The notes beneath the pieces are model-generated. The model made no database searches, had not been told where the DNA came from, and saw only the letters and a list, made by a program, of their open reading frames with translations. DNA of 31,788 nucleotides from Paracoccaceae bacterium (GTDB taxonomy: Bacteria > Pseudomonadota > Alphaproteobacteria > Rhodobacterales > Rhodobacteraceae), in assembly GCA_007121055.1 (NCBI GenBank), contig SKMM01000211.1, positions 1 through 31,788 of the forward strand. Direction: 5' to 3'. Below are positions 17,840 through 26,694 of this stretch, piece after piece (position 1 is the first letter of the stretch; each line of letters begins with the position of its first letter). A program made the position numbers and the translations under genes.

Positions 17840-18942
17840 TGGCGGTGGCCGGCCTGCGCCTCGACCGCCGCGTGCGCGAAGTCGGCGGGTTCGCCCTGTT
17901 CGTGCTGCGCCGGGTCGTGGCGCTGGTGCTGACGGTGATGGTGGGCGTTTACCTGACCATCGTGGTCGCCAACATGGGCGGGCAGGTGGACGAGCTGCGC
18001 CTCATCCAGATCCGCGCCGATGTCAGCGAGGCGGTGCGGGGCGACCCCGGCATCGTGCCCGCGGAGCGTGCCGAGCTGATCGAGCGGCAGGTCGCGCTGG
18101 AGGTCGAGCGGCTCAACCTCGATCAACCCTTCATCTGGCGCAGCCTCGACTATCTGCGCCGGGCGATGCTGCTGGACCTCGGGCGGGCCGAGCAGATGAA
18201 CAGCGACCTGGGCTCCCGGCAGGTGGCGGCCATCATCACCGAACGCCTGCCCGCGACGCTTCTGCTGTTCGGAACCGCGAATCTCCTCGTGTTCGCTGTC
18301 TCCATCTTCGCGGCCCTCGGCCTCAGCCGCCGCTACGGAAGCGGGATGGACCGCACGGTGGTCGCCCTCGCGCCGACCTCGGCGGCCCCCGGCTGGTTCT
18401 ATGGCATCTTCCTGATCCTGGTCTTCGCCTTCGTGGTGCCGATCTTCCCCCCGGGCGGCATGGTCACCGTGCCGCCGCCCGAAAACCCCATCGTCTATGC
18501 GCTCAGCGTGCTGCACCACATGATCCTGCCGGTGCTGGCGATCTTCGTGTCCTCGATCTTCGTGTCGATCTATTCCTGGCGGACCTTCTTCCTGATCCAT
18601 TCGTCCGAGGATTTCGTCGAGATGGCCCGCGCCAAGGGCCTGCCCGACCGGATGATCGAGAACCGCTACATCCTGCGCCCGACCCTGCCGCCCATCGTGA
18701 CCTCGTTCCTTCTGATGCTGATCGGGCTGTGGAGCGGGGCGATCATCCTCGAGCAGGTGTTCAACTGGCCCGGCCTCGGCACGCTGCTGTTCCAGGCCAT
18801 CGGGTTCCGCGACACGCCCGTCATCATCGGCGGCGTCGTCATCTTCGCCTATCTGCTGGCGGTGACCGTGTTCCTGCTCGATTTCCTCTATGCGCTGCTC
18901 GACCCCCGTGTGCGGGTCGGCCCGGACGGAGGCCGCCGATGA
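17839..18942 (+). CDS. ABC importer permease, DppB type
   Basis: 367 residues. Helix 1 lies at about 16-46, followed by an extracytoplasmic stretch starting MGGQVDELRL and rich in charged helix (about 49-135), longer than in Dpp/OppB. The core then has five helices, with the permease loop that contacts the ATPase in EDFVEMARAKGLPDRMIENRY (about 255-275) and the usual ending VFNWPGLGTLLFQAI. The MGG(x)VDE segment behind helix 1 is, from memory, characteristic of archaeal-type peptide importers. The start overlaps the binding-protein stop (TGATG) and the stop overlaps the next start, so translation is coupled through the operon. Inner membrane; pairs with the next permease. Confidence 0.93.
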   Translation: MAVAGLRLDRRVREVGGFALFVLRRVVALVLTVMVGVYLTIVVANMGGQVDELRLIQIRADVSEAVRGDPGIVPAERAELIERQVALEVERLNLDQPFIWRSLDYLRRAMLLDLGRAEQMNSDLGSRQVAAIITERLPATLLLFGTANLLVFAVSIFAALGLSRRYGSGMDRTVVALAPTSAAPGWFYGIFLILVFAFVVPIFPPGGMVTVPPPENPIVYALSVLHHMILPVLAIFVSSIFVSIYSWRTFFLIHSSEDFVEMARAKGLPDRMIENRYILRPTLPPIVTSFLLMLIGLWSGAIILEQVFNWPGLGTLLFQAIGFRDTPVIIGGVVIFAYLLAVTVFLLDFLYALLDPRVRVGPDGGRR

Positions 18943-20255
18943 ACCCTCGCAGCACCTTCGCGCGCATTCGCCGCTACCCCTCGGCGGTCGCGGGTTTCGC
19001 CATCATCCTTCTTCTGGTGGGGGTGGCGGTCTACACCGTCGTCACCATCCCCTATTCCCAGGCTCTGGCCGACTGGCGCGGGGGCGATCAGTGGCGCATG
19101 AACCCGGTCAACGCGAGCCCGGTCTGGACCAACCGCCTCTTCGGCGGCAACGCGCCGCCCACGCTGACGGTCTCCAGCGACGGTGCCGAGGTCGAGTCCG
19201 CCGCCTTCGACGGCGGCCGGCAGGTCCGCATCCCCCTCGCCCTTGACTTCCCCCATGACGATTTCCCCAGCGAGCTGACCCTTCTGCTCTCAGTCCTCGG
19301 CACCGACCGCCCGGCCTTCGTCGAGGCGACCTGGCACCGCCCCGACGGCACCGACATCCGCCTCGGCGCCCACCGCATCGCGGGCGACGACCGCATCGCC
19401 ATCTCGCAGAACCGCGCACTGGAGGGACGGCTGGGGCAGGTCCCGCACATCGGCCTCTTCGCCGATGACGGCGGCCGGGTGCTGCAGGGCACCCACCGCC
19501 TGACGCTGGAGGCGGTGCTGTTCGACCCGAACGCCGAGCTGCGCGCCGAGCTTGTGGCCTTCGGCCGCGTCCATGGCCTCGCCGGCACCGACCATCTGCG
19601 TCGCGACCTGATGCTGGCGCTGCTGTGGGGCACGCCGGTGGCGCTGTCCTTCGGGCTGCTGGCCGCCGTCGGCACCACCGTCACCACGCTGGTGATCGCG
19701 GCCGCCGGCGTCTGGTTCGGCGGCCTGATCGACGCTACCATCCAGCGGCTGACCGAGGTCACCATGATCCTGCCCGTCCTGCCTGTCCTCGTGATGGTCG
19801 GCACGCTCTACTCCACCAGTATCTGGCTCATGCTGGGGGTGGTGATCGCGCTGGGGATCTTCAGCGCCTCGATCAAGATGTACCGCGCCATGCTGCTGCC
19901 GATCCGCAACGCGCCCTACATCGAGGCCGCCCGCGCCTATGGCGCCTCCGACGCCCGCATCGTGCTGCGCTACATGATTCCGCGCATCCTGCCGGTGCTG
20001 ATCCCGGCCTTCGTGACGTTGATCCCGACCTACGTCTTCCTTGAGGCGTCGCTGGCGGTGCTTGGCCTCGGGGACCCCGTCCTGCCCACCTGGGGCAAGA
20101 TCCTCAACGACGCGCAGGCGCAGGGGGCGCTCTACAACGGCTTCTACTACTGGGTCGTCGCACCGGCGGTCCTGCTGATGCTCACGGGCCTCGGCTTTGC
20201 GCTCTTCGGCTTTGCCCTCGACCGCATCTTCAACCCGCGCCTGAGGTCGGCATGA
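18939..20255 (+). CDS. ABC importer permease, DppC type, with large extracytoplasmic insert
   Basis: 438 residues against about 300 for DppC. Helix 1 is at about 15-37. Some 190 residues then lie outside the membrane: FGGNAPPTLTV, a beta-rich part including LTLLLSVLGTDRPA, and an end at GLAGTDHLRRDLM. The regular five-helix core starts near 225, with the coupling motif in YIEAARAYGASDARIVLRY and the PTYVFLEASLAVLGLGDP block. GTDxxGRD-like residues before the core helix are conserved in DppC (here GTDHLRRD). The insert may form a periplasmic platform that docks the oversized binding protein. It overlaps both neighbours by 4 nt (ATGA). Confidence 0.93.
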   Translation: MNPRSTFARIRRYPSAVAGFAIILLLVGVAVYTVVTIPYSQALADWRGGDQWRMNPVNASPVWTNRLFGGNAPPTLTVSSDGAEVESAAFDGGRQVRIPLALDFPHDDFPSELTLLLSVLGTDRPAFVEATWHRPDGTDIRLGAHRIAGDDRIAISQNRALEGRLGQVPHIGLFADDGGRVLQGTHRLTLEAVLFDPNAELRAELVAFGRVHGLAGTDHLRRDLMLALLWGTPVALSFGLLAAVGTTVTTLVIAAAGVWFGGLIDATIQRLTEVTMILPVLPVLVMVGTLYSTSIWLMLGVVIALGIFSASIKMYRAMLLPIRNAPYIEAARAYGASDARIVLRYMIPRILPVLIPAFVTLIPTYVFLEASLAVLGLGDPVLPTWGKILNDAQAQGALYNGFYYWVVAPAVLLMLTGLGFALFGFALDRIFNPRLRSA

Positions 20256-21217
20256 GTGCGCCCCTGCTGGCCGTCGAGGATCTGCGCCTGCACTACCGCA
20301 CCGAGGCCGGCGTGCTGCGCGCGCTCGACGGCGTCTCCTTCGAGCTGAACCGCGGTGAGGCCGTGGTCCTGCTGGGCGAATCGGGCTGCGGCAAGACCTC
20401 CATGGCGCGCGCGCTGCTGCGGCTCCTGCCGCGTAACGTCGCCGACTACTCCGGCCGGGTGCGCCTGGGCGGCACCGACATCATGGCGCTCTCCGACGAG
20501 GCCTTCCGCCGCGACATCCGCTGGTCGCGCATTTCCATCGTCATGCAGGCCGCAATGAATTCCCTCAACCCCGTTATCCGCGTGGGCGAGCAGGTGGCCG
20601 AGCCCCTGATGATCCATGCAGGCAAACCCCGGGCCGAGGCCATGGACCGTGCCTCCCGCGCCCTCACCCGCGTGGGCGTCTCGGCCGACTTCATGGACCG
20701 CTACCCGTTCGAGCTGTCGGGCGGCATGCGCCAGCGGGTCGTCCTCGCCATGGCGCTGATCACCGAACCGGAACTCGTCATCCTCGACGAGCCCACTTCG
20801 GCCCTCGACCTGCTGACCCAGGCAAGCATCATGAACGTGCTCAAGCGCATCAAGCGCGAGACCGGCACCAGCTTCGTGCTGATCACCCATGACGTCGGCA
20901 CCTCCAGCGAACTGGCCGACCATGTGGCGCTGATGTACGCGGGCCAGATCGTCGAACGCAGCCCCGCGCGGTTCTTCTTCCGCTCTCCCGCCCACCCCTA
21001 CGGCCAGGCCCTGATGGCCAGCGTGCCCCGCCTGCACGACCGCACCGAGCCCCGGCATCTGGAGGGCACGCCGCCCCCGCTCATCGACCCGCCCGAGGGC
21101 TGCCGCTTCGCCCCCCGCTGCGCGCAACGCTTCGCCCCTTGCGACCGGCCGCCGCCCGAGGCGCGGCTCGAGGACGGCCGCCGCTCCCTGTGCTGGCTGC
21201 ACGGAGCCGCCCCATGA
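20252..21217 (+). CDS. ABC importer ATPase, DppD/OppD type
   Basis: 321 residues. Walker A is GESGCGKTS, the Q-loop lies in ISIVMQAAMNSLNPV, the signature is LSGGMRQR, Walker B is LVILDEPTSALD, and the switch histidine is in LITHDVG. The C-terminal oligopeptide-transporter domain ends with a cysteine cluster (EGCRFAPRCAQRFAPC) that in OppD/DppD relatives binds an iron-sulfur or zinc site. It energises uptake through the two upstream permeases. Translation is coupled by 4-nt overlaps on both sides. Cytoplasmic face of the inner membrane. Confidence 0.95.
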   Translation: MSAPLLAVEDLRLHYRTEAGVLRALDGVSFELNRGEAVVLLGESGCGKTSMARALLRLLPRNVADYSGRVRLGGTDIMALSDEAFRRDIRWSRISIVMQAAMNSLNPVIRVGEQVAEPLMIHAGKPRAEAMDRASRALTRVGVSADFMDRYPFELSGGMRQRVVLAMALITEPELVILDEPTSALDLLTQASIMNVLKRIKRETGTSFVLITHDVGTSSELADHVALMYAGQIVERSPARFFFRSPAHPYGQALMASVPRLHDRTEPRHLEGTPPPLIDPPEGCRFAPRCAQRFAPCDRPPPEARLEDGRRSLCWLHGAAP

Positions 21218-22194
21218 CCGCCCCCGGCACCGCCCCGCTCGTCCACACCGCCGAGCTGCGCACCTGGTTCACGCTCCGCAAATGGGGGTTTCTGCGCGCC
21301 GGCACCGTGCACGCGCTCGACGGTGTCTCCTTCGACCTTGCCCGGGGCGAGGCCGTGGCCATCGTCGGCGAATCCGGCTGCGGCAAGTCCACGCTGGCGC
21401 GCACGCTGCTGGGCCTCGACCGCCCCACCTCGGGCGAGGTCGCCATCGCCGGCACCCCCCTCGGGACCATGGACAAGGACGCAATGCGCCGCCTGCGCGC
21501 TACGGTGGGCTATGTCCAGCAGGACCCATACGCGGCGCTGCCCCCCTTCATGTCCGTGGCCACGATCCTCGCGGAGCCCCTGCGCATCCACGGCCTGTCC
21601 CACGGCCGCGACCGCCTGACCGCTGCGCTGGAGGAGGTCGGCCTGACCCCCGCCGCCGAGTTCCTCGAGAAATTTCCCCACATGCTCTCGGGCGGCCAGC
21701 AGCAGCGCGTGGTCATCGCCCGCGCCCTGATCCTGGAGCCGGCGCTGATCATCGCCGACGAACCCGTGTCCATGCTCGACGCCTCGGTCAGCGCCGGCAT
21801 CCTGCGCCTTTTGCGCCGGATCCAGCAGTCGCGGTCGCTGACCCTGGTGTTCATCACCCACAACCTCGCCACCGTGCGCCACTTCGCCGACCGCATCTTC
21901 GTGATGTACGCCGGCCGCTTCGTCGAAACCGGGCCCACCGAGGCGCTGCTCGACGCGCCCCAGCACCCCTACACCCAGGCCCTTCTGGCCGCGATTGCCG
22001 ACCCCGACCCCGACAACGCCGACCACGACCGCGCGGTGCCCGACAGCGAGCCGCCCAGCCTGATCAACCCGCCCCCGGGCTGCCGCTTCCACCCGCGCTG
22101 CCCCCACGCCATGCCGGGGCTGTGCGATCGCGACGATCCCCCCGCCTTCCAGCCCCGCCCGTCCCAGACGAGCTGGTGCTGGCTGCACCGCTGA
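21214..22194 (+). CDS. ABC importer ATPase, DppF/OppF type
   Basis: 326 residues. Walker A is GESGCGKST, the Q-loop lies in VGYVQQDPYAALPPF, the signature is LSGGQQQR, and Walker B is LIIADEPVSMLD. The switch histidine is in FITHNLA, and the C-terminal cysteine motif is GCRFHPRCPHAMPGLC. It forms the heterodimeric motor with the preceding ATPase. Residues 16-30 carry an insertion (FTLRKWGFLRAGTVHA) at the place where OppF-type ATPases often have extra residues. The start is ATG 21214, overlapping the previous stop by 4 nt. A small membrane-protein gene follows after 9 nt. Confidence 0.95.
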   Translation: MTAPGTAPLVHTAELRTWFTLRKWGFLRAGTVHALDGVSFDLARGEAVAIVGESGCGKSTLARTLLGLDRPTSGEVAIAGTPLGTMDKDAMRRLRATVGYVQQDPYAALPPFMSVATILAEPLRIHGLSHGRDRLTAALEEVGLTPAAEFLEKFPHMLSGGQQQRVVIARALILEPALIIADEPVSMLDASVSAGILRLLRRIQQSRSLTLVFITHNLATVRHFADRIFVMYAGRFVETGPTEALLDAPQHPYTQALLAAIADPDPDNADHDRAVPDSEPPSLINPPPGCRFHPRCPHAMPGLCDRDDPPAFQPRPSQTSWCWLHR

Positions 22195-22203
22195 GCCCCG
22201 CCC

Positions 22204-22419
22204 ATGCGCCTGACACTCGTCGCCCTGTCGATCATCCTTGCGGCCCTCGGCCTGCAACTGGCCATGGTCGTGGGTATCCTTCCCCCCAGCGTGCTGCTGG
22301 CCTTCCTCGGCTATGCGGGTCTTTTCGCCGGGATGGTCCTGATTGTCCCCGCCGTGCTGCGCCGCGCCCGTGCCGGCCCGGGACGTCACACAGGCCGCGC
22401 GCCCGACGATCCTGTCTGA
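22204..22419 (+). CDS. Small two-helix membrane protein
   Basis: 71 residues: two hydrophobic stretches (about 2-24 and 29-51) with a short turn, then a basic tail (RRARAGPGRHTGRAP). It starts 9 nt after the ATPase stop, with no clear ribosome binding site, so it is probably translated by coupling. No family is recognised. Placement suggests an accessory of the importer or the last gene of its operon. The other frames here are open by chance, but only this one gives clean membrane helices. Confidence 0.65.
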   Translation: MRLTLVALSIILAALGLQLAMVVGILPPSVLLAFLGYAGLFAGMVLIVPAVLRRARAGPGRHTGRAPDDPV

Positions 22420-22464
22420 CGTCCCCGATCTGACAAGGGCAGCCCGGCCCCTGCATTCGGAGGG

Positions 22465-22486
22465 GGCGCCCGGCGCGCCGAGCGCC
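22465..22486 (+). terminator. GC hairpin between importer operon and secreted-protein genes
   Basis: GGCGC (22465-22469) pairs with GCGCC (22482-22486), and the inner palindrome CGGCGCGCCG (22471-22480) extends the stem after one mismatch. It lies in the 109-nt gap behind the 71-aa membrane protein. There is no T run, so it may slow or reduce transcription rather than end it. Confidence 0.3.
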
Positions 22487-22528
22487 TAGGGTGTGTGCGG
22501 ACCGGGACATGGGAGCACCGACGCAGAC

Positions 22529-23485
22529 ATGTGGGATTTCTCGTTTGGCCGCGGTCTGGGGCTGATGCTGCAGACGCTGCCCTTCGTCGTGCTGCGCATC
22601 GCCGTGTATTTCGCCGCAGCGCTTGCCTATGTGCTCGTCACCGGCACCGGCGCGGGCCTCGGCTGGGGCATCGGCGCGCTGGGCGACGAGGGATTCCGCG
22701 CCTCCGCCACCTTCTTCGGGGGGCTGGGCGGCTTTCTTCTTGTGCTGCTGGTGATGTACTGGCTGCGCGAGTACCTCCTCTACATCGTCAAGGCCGGGCA
22801 TATCGCGGTGATGGTGGAGTTGATCGACGGCCGCCCGATGCCCGAGGGCCGCAGCCAGATCGGCCACGCCCAGGCCATCGTGCGCGACCGGTTCGGCGAG
22901 GCGAGCGTGCTCTTCGCCGTGGACCAGCTGGTCAAGGGCGTGCTGCGGGCCATCACCGGGCTCATCCGCGGGGTGTTCACGTTGCTGCCCATCCCCGGCA
23001 TGCGCCAGCTGGTCACGATCCTGCACGCGTTTCTCCGCGTCGCGGTGGGCTTCATCGACGAGGTGATCCTGGCCTACGGCATGCGCACCCGCGCGACCGA
23101 CCCCTGGGCGTCGGCCCGCACCGCGCTCGTGCTCTATGCCCAGAACCACCGCGCGATGCTCAAGAACGCGGCCTGGATCACAGTCTTCGTCTATGGCCTC
23201 GCGGCGCTGCTGTTTTTCGTGATGCTGGCGCCCGCGGCGCTGATCGCGAACCTCTATCCGGGGGGCGCGGGCGCCATGGGGGTGGTGATCGCGGTGATCC
23301 TCGCCTGGGCGGTGAAACAGGCGTTTCTGGAGCCGCTGGCGGTGGCCTGCCTGCTGCAGGCCTATTTCCGCACCATCGAGGGCCAGGCGCCCAACCCCGA
23401 ATGGGATGCGCGGCTGGAGGGCATGTCGGCGCGGTTCCGCCAGCTCAAGGACCGCGCCATGCCGGCGCGCACGGCCGCGCAATGA
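22529..23485 (+). CDS. Polytopic membrane protein of unknown function
   Basis: 318 residues with hydrophobic stretches near 10-38, 68-92, 205-230 and 245-270. A long partly hydrophobic helix-rich stretch in the middle (about 125-185, KGVLRAITGLIRGVFTLLP) could be re-entrant. The middle carries many charges (GHAQAIVRDRFGEASVLFAVDQ). No family is recognised. It overlaps the DUF2259 gene by 4 nt, so the two are translated together and may work together at the membrane. The start is ATG 22529; a GGGAG lies 13 nt upstream, which is weak, and an upstream in-frame start at 22493 would add 12 non-hydrophobic residues. Confidence 0.8.
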   Translation: MWDFSFGRGLGLMLQTLPFVVLRIAVYFAAALAYVLVTGTGAGLGWGIGALGDEGFRASATFFGGLGGFLLVLLVMYWLREYLLYIVKAGHIAVMVELIDGRPMPEGRSQIGHAQAIVRDRFGEASVLFAVDQLVKGVLRAITGLIRGVFTLLPIPGMRQLVTILHAFLRVAVGFIDEVILAYGMRTRATDPWASARTALVLYAQNHRAMLKNAAWITVFVYGLAALLFFVMLAPAALIANLYPGGAGAMGVVIAVILAWAVKQAFLEPLAVACLLQAYFRTIEGQAPNPEWDARLEGMSARFRQLKDRAMPARTAAQ

Positions 23486-25095
23486 CGCAGGCCACCCCGG
23501 GCCGTCGGCGGGCACGCGGCCACGGGCCCATGGCTGCGGCGCTGGCCCTTCTGCTGGCCGCGGGCCCAGTGGCGGCGGGGGATGTGACCCATGACCGCAT
23601 CCTCGGGTTTTCCGAGGATGGTCGGTATTTCGCCTTCAAGACCTACGGCCTCCAGCGCGGCTCTGGCCTGCCCTTCGCCAACCTGTTCGTGGTGGATCTG
23701 GACCGCGACGCCTGGGTGCCGGGGACGCCGTTTCGGGCGCACGCGCCCGAGGCGCGGATGGCCGATGTGGAGGCCGCCCTCTATGCTGCCCTGGCTGCCA
23801 CTAGGGCCGAGGTGCTGGCTGCCGGCGCAGAGTTGCTGGAGGCGCTGGCCATCCGCCGCCCGGCCACCGTGCTGTTCGCCCGCGGGCTGGGCGAGGCCCA
23901 TGGGGCGCCCACCCGCATCGATGTGGCGCGTCCGCACCCCGACGACCCCACGCGCCTCCCGCAGGCCGTCACCACGCTGGAGCTGGAGCCTCTGGCCGTT
24001 CCCGGCGGCGCGGACCACTGCCCCGACCCCGGCGCCCTGCGCGGCTATCGCCTGCGCCACCTGCCAGCCGATGGGCCGGCTCGCACCCTGCACGAGGACA
24101 TCCGCATCCCCGCCTCGCGCGGCTGCCCCGTGGCCTACCGGCTGGACGCCGTGGTCTCGGCCGGCCACCCGGCGCCGGGCGGGCGCGGGGTCGGTCTGAT
24201 CTCGGTCTGGCGGCAGGGCTTCGAGGGGCTGCAGCGCCATGTCATCGCGCTGCCCGTGCCGCTGCCCGGAGCAGCGGACCGGACGGAGCGAGGCGCAGAG
24301 CGCGGAGCGCACGGGGACAATGTCGGCGATCATGCGGCGAGCTTCCTCGGCGCCGCCACGCCGCAGGACATCGACGCGCTGGATGCAGCCGTGCGGGCCG
24401 GCCTGCCCGCGGACCCGGGCGCACTGCGCTGGCCCGATGCCGACCTGTCCGCGGTGGTGCGGGCGGTGCTGCTGACCGCCGCCGCCGAGCCCGAGATGCC
24501 GCATCGGCGGCTCTGGATCACGCGGCGCTCGGCAGAGCTTGCCCCCGACGGTGCGGGCGGACCCGTGACGCTGTCGCTGGTGACGGTGGCGCGGCACAAT
24601 CTGGGCCCCGCACGCCGCGCGGCGCTCGTGGAGCTGTTCGGCCCCGATCGTGTGGCCCCGCCCGAGGGGTTCGGCACTGCCCCCGACATGCTGTGGCGGC
24701 TGGCGCTGCGCCCCGTGCAGGGCATGCGGGCCGATCTGGTGGCCGCTGGCCGTGCCCCCGCGGAGGTGGCCGATGCGCCCTGCGGGCCGGTGGACTGCTC
24801 CGCCCCCGATCCGCTGCGGCTCGAGGGGCCCGAAGCCCCCATGCCAGTGGACGCCGACCCAGACCCGTTGCTGGCCTCCAAGGACGACCTGCCCTCGGAT
24901 GCGGGGCTGATCGCCCGTCTGGAACTGCTGACCGAGGCCGACGCCTTCCTGATCGAGCGCGGTCTCTGGCCCGGCGCCGGGGCGCAGGCCGTGGCCTTTG
25001 CTCAGGGCGCCCCGGTCGGGGCGCTGGTGGCCACGGCAGGCGGGCTGGCCTGGCTGCCGACGCCTGTGCTGGGCCCAATGGCCTCGGCAGAGTGA
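23482..25095 (+). CDS. Secreted DUF2259-type protein with extended C-terminus
   Basis: 537 residues. The signal peptide starts after a basic n-region (RRRARGHG) with the hydrophobic part at 17-29 and likely cleavage after AAG at about 33. The N-terminal half matches the DUF2259 family of predicted secreted proteins: ILGFSEDGRYFAFKTYGLQ with GSGLPFANLFVVDLD. Two cysteines near 181 and 214 could form a disulfide. The C-terminal half (about 290-537) is unrelated to anything I know; it is alanine- and proline-rich and has a Cys-x4-Cys near 434. DUF2259 proteins are periplasmic and uncharacterised, and the dry FSxDGRYxAF motif recalls WD40/TolB-like beta repeats. Coupled to the preceding membrane protein. 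Confidence 0.8.
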   Translation: MTQATPGRRRARGHGPMAAALALLLAAGPVAAGDVTHDRILGFSEDGRYFAFKTYGLQRGSGLPFANLFVVDLDRDAWVPGTPFRAHAPEARMADVEAALYAALAATRAEVLAAGAELLEALAIRRPATVLFARGLGEAHGAPTRIDVARPHPDDPTRLPQAVTTLELEPLAVPGGADHCPDPGALRGYRLRHLPADGPARTLHEDIRIPASRGCPVAYRLDAVVSAGHPAPGGRGVGLISVWRQGFEGLQRHVIALPVPLPGAADRTERGAERGAHGDNVGDHAASFLGAATPQDIDALDAAVRAGLPADPGALRWPDADLSAVVRAVLLTAAAEPEMPHRRLWITRRSAELAPDGAGGPVTLSLVTVARHNLGPARRAALVELFGPDRVAPPEGFGTAPDMLWRLALRPVQGMRADLVAAGRAPAEVADAPCGPVDCSAPDPLRLEGPEAPMPVDADPDPLLASKDDLPSDAGLIARLELLTEADAFLIERGLWPGAGAQAVAFAQGAPVGALVATAGGLAWLPTPVLGPMASAE

Positions 25096-25143
25096 CACAA
25101 GACCGCAGCGCCGCTGGCGCCGTGGCCAAAGGAGGACAGCGGG

Positions 25144-26544
25144 ATGGTACAGACGGGATCGGGCGCTGGCAGCGGGTCGGCCGCTTTGGGGATCAGACTT
25201 TGCGCCGGCCGGTGGGCTGCGGGGCGGGGCACGGGCGCGCCGGGACCGGTGGTGCTGGCGCTGGCGGCGGCGCTTGGGCTGGCGGCGGGACCGGCTGCGG
25301 CCGGGGATCTGGGCGCGGTGACCGGGACGGTGGACGGCGTGGCCGGCGAGTGGCGCGTGCCCGAGGGGGTTCTCGTCACCCCCGACCGCGCCGCAGCGGC
25401 CTGGCAGCGGGTCGACGGCTCCGATTATCAGATCATCGTCGAGGCCGCCGACCCCGCCCGCTCGGGCCATCCGGGCGAGGGGCTCGTGGCGGCGATAATC
25501 CAGGCGGGGCCGGAGGGGGAGAACATCGCGGTGCCTTATCTGGTGCTGGTGGGCGACTGGCCCGCCGATGCGCTGACGCCCGACTTCGTCTATCACGGCG
25601 AGGGCGCGGTCACCCTGGGTGCGGCCCGGCTGGAGCCGCCGCAGCATGCCGGTGACCGGCTGCACCTGGACGTCGCGGTGGAGGCCCGGCTCTGCGCGCA
25701 GGACATCGACGGGGTGCCTGTCGATCCGCCCGGCGCGCCGCGCTGCGTGGAGGTGGCGCTGCGCGTCGCCACGTCCGCCATGCCCATCGACATGGTCCCC
25801 GATGCCCCAGCCGCCAACATGCGCGCGGCGGGTAATGCGGCGGCCCCGCCGGCCGCTGCCTCGGGTGGCGCGACGCTCGAGGTTCTGGGGACGCTCACCG
25901 CCACTCTCGACGGCACCGAGCGCGAATGGCTGACGCTGCGCGGCGAGATCCGCGGAGAGGAGGGCGCCACCGCCCATTGGCGCCAGACCGAGATCGAGAT
26001 CCCCGGCTTCGCCGCCACGATGGGCAGCATGCTCGACCAACTGCCCGCCGAAGAGCGCGCGCGGATCGAGGCCCAGCTGGGCGCGCTAGACGGCATGATG
26101 CGCGGCGAGGGGCAGGTGGCCGAGGCGCTGGACGGGCTGTCGGGCACGCGCGGCGGGGTGCACCGCCATCTCGACCTCATCATCGGCGGGCACGACCCCG
26201 AGAGCCCCAACATCCTCACCGACGGCACCCTGACGCTGGAGGTGGCGCTGCCAAACGACCCGGTCGTCCCGGGCACGACCCTGCCCGTCGAGGTCATCTA
26301 TGTCGTGGAGGGCGGCAGTATGATCCCGCGGCTCTTCTATGTCTCGGGCGAGGACGGCAGCGAGGCCCGCGTCACCTTCGACCGACTGGAGCTCGAGCCC
26401 GGTGGCGGTCATGCCGCAGGGCGCTTCTCGGCCACGCTGTGCCGGATGGAGTCCGCCCGGCTGATGGAGGGCGCAGACCTGTCGGACTGCATCCCCGCCG
26501 AGGGCATGTTCGACACCGCCCTCGGCGAGGACACGGGGCGGTAG
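25144..26544 (+). CDS. Secreted protein with an internal domain duplication
   Basis: 466 residues, unknown family. A long n-region leads to a signal peptide (hydrophobic 36-50, likely cut near AAAG at 54). Two similar beta-rich modules can be read. Each opens with a Gly-Thr strand and Gly-x3-Glu-Trp (GTVDGVAGEW at 61-70; GTLTATLDGTEREW at 249-262). Each closes with a V-T-strand, L-E-P, an Ala-Gly turn and a cysteine strand (from 155, Cys184; from 409, Cys433). An Ala/Pro linker (221-243) joins them, and module 2 has an inserted helix around 290-335. The start has an excellent AAAGGAGG at 8 nt, so this gene may be the best expressed of the group. It lies 48 nt behind the DUF2259 gene and 150 nt before the protease gene. 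A role as substrate, partner or inhibitor of the protease is only a guess. Confidence 0.78.
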   Translation: MVQTGSGAGSGSAALGIRLCAGRWAAGRGTGAPGPVVLALAAALGLAAGPAAAGDLGAVTGTVDGVAGEWRVPEGVLVTPDRAAAAWQRVDGSDYQIIVEAADPARSGHPGEGLVAAIIQAGPEGENIAVPYLVLVGDWPADALTPDFVYHGEGAVTLGAARLEPPQHAGDRLHLDVAVEARLCAQDIDGVPVDPPGAPRCVEVALRVATSAMPIDMVPDAPAANMRAAGNAAAPPAAASGGATLEVLGTLTATLDGTEREWLTLRGEIRGEEGATAHWRQTEIEIPGFAATMGSMLDQLPAEERARIEAQLGALDGMMRGEGQVAEALDGLSGTRGGVHRHLDLIIGGHDPESPNILTDGTLTLEVALPNDPVVPGTTLPVEVIYVVEGGSMIPRLFYVSGEDGSEARVTFDRLELEPGGGHAAGRFSATLCRMESARLMEGADLSDCIPAEGMFDTALGEDTGR

Positions 26545-26574
26545 CGCGATGCTTGTCGCGCGCCCCGACGCCCG

Positions 26575-26607
26575 CCCCGCAGCGGGGGTGCGTTCCCGCA
26601 CCCCCGC
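26575..26607 (+). promoter_or_regulatory. Competing hairpins before the metalloprotease gene
   Basis: An 11-bp perfect stem (26582-26592 with 26597-26607, loop TTCC) stands in the 150-nt gap ahead of the metzincin gene. A second stem, CCCCG (26575-26579) with CGGGG (26583-26587), uses part of the same bases, so the two cannot form together. No T run follows. This arrangement could set the ratio of the protease to its upstream neighbour by attenuation or RNA stability. Confidence 0.5.
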
Positions 26608-26694
26608 CCGCACCGAAGCCATGCGCCTCACCTGCGCGCCTCACACCCTCCCGCGCGACCGCGGGCACACGCCCCCTTGCGAAAGCCCGGCCCG

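Noticed and set aside
23362..26040. An 892-codon open frame on the minus strand
   Set aside because: Antisense to the DUF2259 gene and its neighbours. Its composition is that of a GC-rich shadow frame, with no family resemblance and no start context.
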